Of a stretch of DNA of 64,000 nucleotides, positions 7,123 through 14,010 are shown one piece after another. The position numbers and the translations under genes were made by a program. This stretch comes from Hymenobacter pini (GTDB taxonomy: Bacteria; Bacteroidota; Bacteroidia; Cytophagales; Hymenobacteraceae), in the NCBI RefSeq assembly GCF_020421205.1, contig NZ_JAIZZH010000003.1, positions 930,001-994,000 of the forward strand, written 5' to 3'. Position 1 is the stretch's first letter; every line of letters begins with the position of its first letter. The notes under the pieces are model-generated. The model made no database searches. It saw only the letters and a list, made by a program, of their open reading frames with translations, and was not told the origin of the DNA.

Positions 7123-9996
7123 CTAAAAACCCACGTTGAGCACCAGCGGCTGCAGCTGCCAGCGTTGGTAGTAGGAGTCGTACACGGTGCGCACACCAAC
7201 TTCCAGCGGGGTGCGCAAGCGCAGTGGGTTGAACACGGCCGATACATCGAAGCCCGTAGAATAGTAGGTGCGGCGGAATGTAGGGTGCGCGGCCCGCACG
7301 CCATCGTAGAACACATTGCCTTTCAGGCGCTGCACGTATAGCACCCGGCCCAGCTCCCAGTGCACATCGGCCAGGGGCAGGCGGTACTCGGCGCTGTAGG
7401 AGGTGAGGCGGTTGGCGCTGAGGTAGGGCAGGTTGCGGGGGTAAAAAATGGCCGCCCCAAACCGGTATTCTTGCTGCTGCTGGTACTGGTAGCCTGCCCG
7501 CAGCCGCAGCACGTGGTGCCAGCCAATACCCGGCAGAAACAGGCTGCCCTGCGCCCCCAGCTGCCGGGCTTCCAGCCCCCGGCCAAAGGGAGTATCCCGC
7601 ACCGTCAGCAGCACGCTCTGGCCCCAGCGCGGAGCCACGTCGCGGGTGCTCTGGCGCAGAGTGCGGGCAAAGCTGATGGTGCCCAGCAGCACGTTGAGGG
7701 GCTGACCGGCCACTTCCGTAATGAGGCGCTGCGTGAAGGGGTAGTTGCGGGCCTGCTCGCGCTGGTAGTAGGCCCCTACCGTGAGCGAGGTGAGCATGCG
7801 GGAAGTGGTGAGCACCAACGGCACCCGCGTGCCTAAGCTCAGGCGGTTGTACTGCCAGGTCTCCTCACCGCCCCCACCTACTGGCAACGCCCCAATAGCC
7901 CGGCGGCCACCATGCTCCACGCTCACATCCAGCACCGGCCCCAAGCCTTGGTAGCTAATATCGGCAAACACCCGGCCGGTGCGCTCCACCCCGTCGTAGC
8001 CCACGCCCGCAATGGCCTGGGTAGTGCTGAGCACGTCCTGGGCCCGGATGCCGAGGTTGAGGCCGTTGCCGGATGGGCTTTGCACCAGGCCCCAGCCGTA
8101 GAGGTTGGGCGCGTGGGGCAGGCGGCGGTAGCGCCGGGCTACCAGCGCGGGCCCGCCTGCCGAGTCCTGAGGCAGTACGGGGCCCACAGTGCGGGTCCCC
8201 GGCTCGCGGGCAGCCAGCTCGTCGGCGTAGCGGTTGGGGGCCGGGGCGGCGGGCGGAGCAGGCAGCCACTGGGCCGGATTCAGGGGCATTTCCAGCACCC
8301 GGCTGCCCTGGGCCCGGATTTCGTGGAAGGCCAGCCGCTGGCCGTCGGGGCTGAGGGCGGGGTGGTAGCTGCCCACCGGGCGGCTGGTTACCTGCCGCAC
8401 CTCGCCGGTACTGATGCGCACGGCGTACACCTCCTCCTGCCCCGAGCGGGGCGAGGTGAACAGCACCACATCGGGCCCGGGCTGGGGCTGGCTGATGTTG
8501 TCGTTGGCGGCGGGTAGCAGCACCCGGACCTGGCCGGTTTCAGTGTTCAGCAGTTCCAGGCGCTTGCCGGCCGTTTCCAGCCGCACCACGGCCGCCGTGC
8601 GCCCGTCGGCGGCGAAGCGGGGGTGCAGGTAGGGCTGGTTTTGCGGGTTCTCGAAGGTGCGCAGCTCCCGGCCGGTTTCGGTATCCAGCAGGTGCAGGCG
8701 GTGTTGGTAGCTGGAATCGGTGCTGACCGCCAAAAGGCGGCGGCCGTCGGGGCTGAGCACGGCGGTGGTGTAGCGGCTGCGGCAGCCGGGCCGGCTTACC
8801 TGCCCGGTGGCTACGTCCAGCACCCGCAGCTCAGAGTACACTTGCTGCTGCCAGCGCGGGTGGTAGCGGAATTCCAGCCAGGCCATCTTACCTCCACCCG
8901 CCGACAATTGCTCCGCGTTATGGTGCAGGCCCATCACCCACAGCTCCCGCTCGGGGCGGTTCCGGCGCAACGCCACCAGCCGGGGCGTGTGGCCCAGGCC
9001 GGATTTCAGGGCCACTAGGGTACTGTCGTCGAGGTACTGCGGGAGCTGGTATTCGGTAAATACCTTTTCGGTGGCGGCCACGGGCAGCTCGGTGGCGGGC
9101 GTGAGGGGGCGGGCAGCGGCTTCCGCGCGCCAGAGGCTATCCAACTCCTGCACGGTGCGCTGGTACAGGTCGTCGGTGCGCAGGCCGGTGGTGCGGCGTA
9201 GCTTGTCGGAAAACGACAGCGGGTACACCGGGAAGCGGTAGTACCGGTTCAGCACGGTGCCCCACACGCCGGGGTCGGGGGCGGTACGCTTGAGGCGGGT
9301 AGTCAGGAAATAGCCCAGCACGTAGTGGTTGGGCACATTATCCCGGAACGAGCCGGCTACGGCCTTAGCGTAGGAGTAGCGCCGCCCGGCCAGCAGGTTG
9401 GCCCGGAAGTAGGCGTCGAAGTTCGGAATCCGGCCACGGCCGCTGCGGGTCAGGGCGGTTTCGGTACCCACGGCGTCGCCCTCGGCAAACCAGTCGGGCA
9501 CACCCAAGGTGGTGAGGCCCAGCCCGCCGTAGCCGCCAAATAAGTACCCAAGCTGCCCGATGCCCTGGTGGGCTTTATCAAACTGCACCACGTGGCGGTA
9601 CTCGTGCACGGTCAGCTCATCCAGCCAATCCAGGGTACCAGGCAAGAAGGGGTCCTGGGGGAAGGTGGTGTAGAACTCGGAATGTCGGGGCAGCAGGGTC
9701 ACGAAGCCGTTACCGATGGTATTGCGGGCCTGCAGCACCACCGTAATGGGCCGGCCGGCCAGCCCCAGCGAAGCCCCGCCCGGCTCGTGCACCTGCTCCA
9801 GCCGGGCCGCCGTGCGGCGGGCCCGCGCCTCAAACCCCTCGGGGTAAACCACCCGAAAATGGGAGGTGCGCACCTCGTACCAGCGTACAGCAGCGGGCAC
9901 TTGCTGCTCCACCGGCAGCAGGGTTTGGGCCGCCCCCATTAGGGGACAAAAGACCAGCCCCAGGGCCGGCAACAGTGTAAAAACTGGGAATTTCAC
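7123..9996 (-). CDS. Predicted outer-membrane metalloprotease with TolB-like propeller and beta-barrel
   Basis: I take the GTG at 9996 as the start, because it gives a clean signal peptide ending GAAQ. An upstream GTG at 10032 is possible. Residues about 25-280 look like a gluzincin 'peptidase MA-like' domain: HEYRH at 131-135 fits HExxH, and DWFAEGD carries the likely third ligand Glu172. Residues about 300-590 show TolB/WD40-like propeller blades (LSPDGRRLLAVSTD, ALSPDGQRLAFHE). The last 330 residues alternate like an outer-membrane beta-barrel and end in the strand VLNVGF with a terminal Phe. The protein is probably surface-located. Catalytic activity is an inference from the motif. Confidence 0.75.
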   Translation of the reverse strand: MKFPVFTLLPALGLVFCPLMGAAQTLLPVEQQVPAAVRWYEVRTSHFRVVYPEGFEARARRTAARLEQVHEPGGASLGLAGRPITVVLQARNTIGNGFVTLLPRHSEFYTTFPQDPFLPGTLDWLDELTVHEYRHVVQFDKAHQGIGQLGYLFGGYGGLGLTTLGVPDWFAEGDAVGTETALTRSGRGRIPNFDAYFRANLLAGRRYSYAKAVAGSFRDNVPNHYVLGYFLTTRLKRTAPDPGVWGTVLNRYYRFPVYPLSFSDKLRRTTGLRTDDLYQRTVQELDSLWRAEAAARPLTPATELPVAATEKVFTEYQLPQYLDDSTLVALKSGLGHTPRLVALRRNRPERELWVMGLHHNAEQLSAGGGKMAWLEFRYHPRWQQQVYSELRVLDVATGQVSRPGCRSRYTTAVLSPDGRRLLAVSTDSSYQHRLHLLDTETGRELRTFENPQNQPYLHPRFAADGRTAAVVRLETAGKRLELLNTETGQVRVLLPAANDNISQPQPGPDVVLFTSPRSGQEEVYAVRISTGEVRQVTSRPVGSYHPALSPDGQRLAFHEIRAQGSRVLEMPLNPAQWLPAPPAAPAPNRYADELAAREPGTRTVGPVLPQDSAGGPALVARRYRRLPHAPNLYGWGLVQSPSGNGLNLGIRAQDVLSTTQAIAGVGYDGVERTGRVFADISYQGLGPVLDVSVEHGGRRAIGALPVGGGGEETWQYNRLSLGTRVPLVLTTSRMLTSLTVGAYYQREQARNYPFTQRLITEVAGQPLNVLLGTISFARTLRQSTRDVAPRWGQSVLLTVRDTPFGRGLEARQLGAQGSLFLPGIGWHHVLRLRAGYQYQQQQEYRFGAAIFYPRNLPYLSANRLTSYSAEYRLPLADVHWELGRVLYVQRLKGNVFYDGVRAAHPTFRRTYYSTGFDVSAVFNPLRLRTPLEVGVRTVYDSYYQRWQLQPLVLNVGF

Positions 9997-10138
9997 GGGA
10001 GCAGCTATTGTTCTACTTCCCGAAGAAACCACCCGGCCCGCCCGAAAACAATTTTATCTGGTGAACGGGCTGCGTCCAGCCATGGAGTGGCTGCGTATGT
10101 ACGGTTTTCCTCTCACGTTGCCGTCGACTTTCTGCTGT

Positions 10139-10822
10139 ATGAATCTGTTGAAAAACGGCCTTGCGGCCTTGTTGATTACCCTGCTGGCCTCCTGCTCGGA
10201 GCGCCGTCCCGCCGAGGCGCAAGCCGAGCCCGGCCCCCTGACCCGCTCCACCGCCGCCCCGGCTCCCGCTAACACCCAGGGCTTGGCCCAAGCCACTTTT
10301 GCGGGCGGCTGTTTTTGGGCTACCGAGGAAGTGTTTGAGGAGCTGCGCGGCGTGAAGGCGGCCGTGTCGGGTTACAGCGGGGGCACGGTGGCCAACCCCT
10401 CGTACGAGGAAGTGGGCAACGAGCAGACCGGCCACGCCGAGGCCGTACAGGTGTACTACGACCCCAAGCAAATCAGCTACCAGCAGCTGGCCGATGTGTT
10501 CTTCCAAGCCGCCCACGACCCCACCCAACTTAACCGCCAGGGCCCCGACCAGGGCCCGCAGTACCGTTCGGTGGCTTTTTACCGCACCCCTGCCGAGAAG
10601 AAAATCTTGGAAGAAACCATCAGCCGCGTGAATGCCAGCAAGCAGTACAGCAGTCCTATTGTGACGCAGGTGCGGCCCTACCGGCAGTTCTGGCCCGCCG
10701 AGGGCTACCACCAGGGCTACCTGCGCCTGCACCCCCGCGAGAGTTACATCCAGAACGTGTCGATGGTGAAGGTGGAAAAGGTGCGCCACAAATTCCCGCA
10801 ACTGCTGAAAAATCCGCTGTAG
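10139..10822 (+). CDS. msrA: Peptide methionine sulfoxide reductase MsrA, lipoprotein form
   Basis: This enzyme reduces methionine-S-sulfoxide in proteins. The ATG at 10139 gives a 227-residue protein with a lipoprotein signal (LITLLASC, lipid-bearing Cys19). The catalytic motif GGCFW has Cys58, and GYSGG and GHAEAVQVYYDP follow, as in all MsrA. No other Cys occurs after Cys58, so it lacks the usual resolving cysteines and probably needs an external thiol donor. The lipobox suggests it repairs periplasmic or envelope proteins. It is transcribed divergently from the large metalloprotease-like gene. A palindromic repeat follows the stop codon. Confidence 0.95.
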   Translation: MNLLKNGLAALLITLLASCSERRPAEAQAEPGPLTRSTAAPAPANTQGLAQATFAGGCFWATEEVFEELRGVKAAVSGYSGGTVANPSYEEVGNEQTGHAEAVQVYYDPKQISYQQLADVFFQAAHDPTQLNRQGPDQGPQYRSVAFYRTPAEKKILEETISRVNASKQYSSPIVTQVRPYRQFWPAEGYHQGYLRLHPRESYIQNVSMVKVEKVRHKFPQLLKNPL

Positions 10823-10839
10823 CGGATTGATAAATTACG

Positions 10840-10945
10840 CCTGTCATCCTGAGCAGCGCGAAGGACCTCATCACGTTCGTACGAATGCCGTGTTAACGGT
10901 TCATTTCAGCGTGACAAGGTCCTTCGCGCTGCTCAGGATGACAGG
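10840..10945. repeat. Palindromic repeat with 29-bp perfect arms
   Basis: The arms at 10840-10868 and 10917-10945 are perfect reverse complements (core CATCCTGAGCAGCGCGAAGG) around a 48-bp centre. It lies just after msrA. The core resembles the 'TCATCCTGAGC' dispersed palindromes that I associate with Hymenobacter-type genomes. Another of related type sits at 55706-55807. It may be a REP-like element and may also stop transcription. Confidence 0.8.
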
Positions 10946-11136
10946 CTTTCTTTTGCTTCGATTCCCTGCTCAGCACAAATTTTTCTCCACTTCGGAACTT
11001 TTCCTGAAAAACTGGCACCGGGTTTGCAAACTCACTAATATCTTACTTCTGGCCAGAAGCTGAACCATTGCCCGCCCCGGTGCTACCAACGCGACTGGTG
11101 TATCCTATCCGGTTATTTCTCAGCTTCTGCATTGCC

Positions 11137-11796
11137 ATGAAAAAGCTTCTCCCCTTCCTGCTGCTCCTGTGCTTGGCCGCCTGCGCCCCCCGGGTGTACA
11201 CCGCCCGCGACTTCAAACAACAGGTGCAGCCCCGCCACCACGCGGTAGCCATTCTTCCCTTCAACGTTCAGATAAAGCCCGCCCCGCCGTTCCCCGGCCA
11301 GCGGCCCCGCTTTAGCCAGCGCGAGCTGGCCGAGCAGGAATACCAGACCGGCCTGGCCGTGCAGGGCAACGTGTACAGCTGGCTGCTACACCGGGGCCAG
11401 CGCAAAGATGGCTACACGGTGGAGTTTCAGGATGTAGCCCGCACTAACGCCCTGCTCCAGCAGGCTGGCCTCAGCTACGAGGATATGCAGCTGAAGCCCC
11501 GCGAGGAGTTGGCTAAGCTACTGGGCGTGGATGCCGTGGTAACCGGCCAGCTCCTGCTCAATAAACCCCTGCCCCTGGCCGCCGCCGTAGCCATCAATGT
11601 CCTCACGCCGTTCTACGCCATATCGGATGAGGTGACGGCCTCCCTGAGCCTGCACGACCAGCAGGCCGGCCGCCTGCTCTGGCGCTACGACTGCCGCCTC
11701 CAGGGCGGCGGGGGCCTCACCGACAATGCGCAGAACCTAACCAACTCCCTCATGCGCAACGCCGCCAAGCGTTTCCCTTATCAGCGCCGGGGGTAG
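11137..11796 (+). CDS. Lipoprotein, GNA1162/CsgG-like fold suspected
   Basis: The ATG at 11137 gives 219 residues with a typical lipoprotein signal (MKKLLPFLLLLCLAAC). The mature part begins with a strand containing HHAVAILPFNV, the kind of 'AVLPF' strand that opens CsgG- and GNA1162-like lipoproteins. It then has a helix with FQDVARTNALLQQAGLSYED, a LGVDAVVTGQLLLNKPLP strand and ASLSLHDQQAGRLLWRYDC. This ABC-type periplasmic lipoprotein pattern suggests an envelope accessory protein. I cannot name the partner. The assignment to the superfamily is by strand pattern only. Confidence 0.75.
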   Translation: MKKLLPFLLLLCLAACAPRVYTARDFKQQVQPRHHAVAILPFNVQIKPAPPFPGQRPRFSQRELAEQEYQTGLAVQGNVYSWLLHRGQRKDGYTVEFQDVARTNALLQQAGLSYEDMQLKPREELAKLLGVDAVVTGQLLLNKPLPLAAAVAINVLTPFYAISDEVTASLSLHDQQAGRLLWRYDCRLQGGGGLTDNAQNLTNSLMRNAAKRFPYQRRG

Positions 11797-11822
11797 CAGT
11801 AGTCGGGTCCAGTCTGTTGCCG

Positions 11823-11859
11823 AAGCGGAGGCGCTGAGTATCTTTCAGCGTCTCCGCTT
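11823..11859. terminator. Hairpin between lipoprotein gene and aminotransferase gene
   Basis: Arms 11823-11837 and 11845-11859 pair over 15 bp with one mismatch, around a 7-nt loop, 26 bp after the lipoprotein stop codon. It is a probable terminator. It also overlaps a weak promoter-like TATCTTTC at 11839-11846 upstream of the aminotransferase, so it might have a regulatory role. Confidence 0.5.
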
Positions 11860-11872
11860 TGTGCTTCTCGTT

Positions 11873-13045
11873 ATGCCCGCCCCTACCCTGCTTTCCAAGC
11901 TGCCCGATGTGGGCACCAGTATCTTTTCGGTGATGACCCAGCTGGCCCAGGACAACGGGGCTATCAACCTGGCCCAGGGCTTCCCGGATTACGACCCGCC
12001 ACGGCCACTGCTAGAGGCGTTGGCCCGCCACGTGCTCACGCCCGGCCACCAGCAGTACGCCCCCATGCCCGGCCTGCCTTGCCTGCGCGAGGCCATTGCC
12101 GATAAAACCGCCCGCCTCTACGGTTACCGCCCCGATGCGGCTACCGAAATAACCGTAACCAGCGGGGCCACCGAGGCCCTGTACGCGGTACTGGCCGCCG
12201 TGGTGCTCCCCGGTGATGAGGTGCTGATTCTGGAGCCGGCTTACGATTTGTATGGCCCCGCCGTGCGCCTGCAGGGCGGCCAGCCGGTGTACGTACCCCT
12301 AGCGCTGCCCGATTTCCGGCCCGACTGGGGCCAAGTGGCCGCCGCCCTCACGCCCCGCACCCGGCTGCTAATGATTAACTCGCCCCACAACCCCACCGGG
12401 GCCGTGCTGACGGCCGAGGATTTGGATACCTTGGCCGGCCTGCTGCGCAACACCGATACCCTGCTGCTCAGCGACGAGGTGTATGAGCACATGGTATTCG
12501 ACGGGGCACGGCACCAAAGCGTGACGGGCCACCCCGAGCTGCGGGAGCGGGCCTTTGTGCTGTCGTCGTTTGGCAAAACCTACCACGCCACCGGCTGGAA
12601 GGTGGGCTACTGCGTGGCCCCGCCGGCCCTCACGGCCGAGCTGCGCCGGGTGCACCAGTTCGTGACCTTCAGCGTGAGCACGCCCACCCAGCACGCCCTG
12701 GCCGACGTGCTGCCCCTTACGGAACTCTACGACGAGCTGTCTGCCTTCTACCAGCAAAAGCGCGACCTGTTTCGGGAGCTGCTGGCCGGTACGGGGCTGC
12801 GCCTGCTGCCGGTAGCGGGCGGCTACTTCCAAGTGGCCGATTTCAGTGCCCTGGCCCCGGAACTGACCGATGAGCAGTTTGCCCGCCGCCTCACCCAGGA
12901 AACCGGCGTGGCTGTAGTGCCTCTTTCAGCCTTCTACCACCACCGCCACGACGACCGGCTGGTGCGTTTTTGCTTTGCCAAACAGGAAGCCACGCTACGC
13001 GCAGCGGCCGAACGTCTGCATCAGCAGACTTTGCAAGCCAATTGA
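11873..13045 (+). CDS. Methionine aminotransferase (class I/II, PLP)
   Basis: This PLP enzyme most likely transaminates 4-methylthio-2-oxobutyrate to methionine, with glutamine or an aromatic amino acid as donor. The 390-residue protein has the fold-type I landmarks: NLAQGFPDYDPP near the N-terminus, SPHNPTGAVL, LSDEVYEHMVF, and the PLP lysine Lys235 in SSFGKTYHATGWKVGY. The sequence is close to YbdL/KAT-type enzymes rather than aspartate aminotransferase. It is followed 70 bp later by a nitrilase-family gene of the omega-amidase type, which fits a glutamine transaminase/omega-amidase methionine salvage pair. The ATG at 11873 is preferred over a GTG four codons upstream. Confidence 0.9.
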   Translation: MPAPTLLSKLPDVGTSIFSVMTQLAQDNGAINLAQGFPDYDPPRPLLEALARHVLTPGHQQYAPMPGLPCLREAIADKTARLYGYRPDAATEITVTSGATEALYAVLAAVVLPGDEVLILEPAYDLYGPAVRLQGGQPVYVPLALPDFRPDWGQVAAALTPRTRLLMINSPHNPTGAVLTAEDLDTLAGLLRNTDTLLLSDEVYEHMVFDGARHQSVTGHPELRERAFVLSSFGKTYHATGWKVGYCVAPPALTAELRRVHQFVTFSVSTPTQHALADVLPLTELYDELSAFYQQKRDLFRELLAGTGLRLLPVAGGYFQVADFSALAPELTDEQFARRLTQETGVAVVPLSAFYHHRHDDRLVRFCFAKQEATLRAAAERLHQQTLQAN

Positions 13046-13053
13046 AATATAGC

Positions 13054-13084
13054 TTTGTTGAATAGCATATTTTACGTATACTTC
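13054..13084 (+). promoter_or_regulatory. Candidate Bacteroidota promoter for the omega-amidase gene
   Basis: TTTG at 13054-13057 and TATACTTC at 13077-13084 are separated by 19 bp, close to the TTTG-N19/21-TAnnTTTG consensus. The predicted start of transcription would be about 25 nt before the ATG at 13116. Confidence 0.45.
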
Positions 13085-13115
13085 CTGACTGATCTTCTTC
13101 AACACACCTGCTGTC

Positions 13116-13913
13116 ATGTCCGATTTAACCGTTTCATTTGTGCAGGCGGCCCTGCGCTGGCACGACCCAGCCGCCAACCACCAGGAAATGAGCCGTCACA
13201 TTGATGCCATTTCCATTCCGACGGACCTGATTGTGCTGCCGGAAATGTTTACTACCGGTTTCAGCATGGAAGCCGCCGCGCTGGCCGAGCCAATGGACGG
13301 CCCCACCCTGGAGTGGATGCGCCTGATAGCCGACGCCCGCGACGCTGTGGTAACTGGTACCATCATCGTGCGCGATGAGGATGGACGCTACTTCAACCGC
13401 CTGCTGTGGGTGCGGCCCGATGGCTCAGTAAGCTACTACAACAAGCGCCACTTATTTACCATGGCCGGGGAGCACCACGTGTACACGGCTGGCACGGAGC
13501 GGCTGATTGAGGAGTGGCGCGGCTGGCGCATTTGCCCCCTGATCTGCTACGACCTGCGCTTTCCCGTGTGGAGCCGCACCCCCCTGGATCAGCCCTACGA
13601 CCTGCTGTTATACATGGCCAACTGGCCCGCCGCCCGCCGCACCGCCTGGATGACCCTGCTCCGCGCCCGCGCCATCGAAAACCTGGCCTACACCATGGGC
13701 GTGAACTGCGTGGGCACCGATGGCAACGGCCTCAGCTACACCGGCGACTCCGCCCTGCTGGATATGCGCGGCGAGTATCTGGTGGAAGTCGGCAACCAGG
13801 AAACCAGCATTACCCGCACCCTGCGCCGCGCCGAGCTGACCGCCTACCGGGAGCGTTTTCCCGCCCTCCAAGACGGCGACGCTTTTGAGCTGCGTAGCCT
13901 AGTTGATGCCTGA
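13116..13913 (+). CDS. Nitrilase-family omega-amidase (YafV/Nit2-like)
   Basis: The enzyme probably hydrolyses alpha-ketoglutaramate or a similar omega-amide made by glutamine transamination. The 265-residue protein carries the nitrilase triad in order: Glu43 (VLPEMFTTGF), Lys110 (YNKRHLF) and Cys144 (ICYDLRFPVW). The VLPEMFTTGFSM and WSRTP contexts are those of the YafV branch. It follows the methionine aminotransferase gene in the same direction and may have its own promoter. The last four codons and the stop are included in the left arm of a 107-bp perfect palindrome. Confidence 0.92.
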   Translation: MSDLTVSFVQAALRWHDPAANHQEMSRHIDAISIPTDLIVLPEMFTTGFSMEAAALAEPMDGPTLEWMRLIADARDAVVTGTIIVRDEDGRYFNRLLWVRPDGSVSYYNKRHLFTMAGEHHVYTAGTERLIEEWRGWRICPLICYDLRFPVWSRTPLDQPYDLLLYMANWPAARRTAWMTLLRARAIENLAYTMGVNCVGTDGNGLSYTGDSALLDMRGEYLVEVGNQETSITRTLRRAELTAYRERFPALQDGDAFELRSLVDA

Positions 13914-14006
13914 TTTTTACTTTTCCTGATAAAAGCAGAACGTCATTCCGCGCTGAGGAATGACGTTCTGCTTTTATCAGGAAAAGTAAAAATCAGGCAT
14001 CAACTA
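13900..14006. repeat. Perfect 50-bp-arm palindrome at convergent gene ends
   Basis: Arms 13900-13949 and 13957-14006 are perfect reverse complements around a 7-nt loop. The left arm includes the last four codons and stop of the omega-amidase gene, and the right arm stops four bases before the stop codon of the FG-GAP gene. It surely folds as a strong hairpin and probably serves as a bidirectional terminator. Its perfection suggests recent origin or active homogenisation. Confidence 0.9.
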
Positions 14007-14010
14007 TTCA

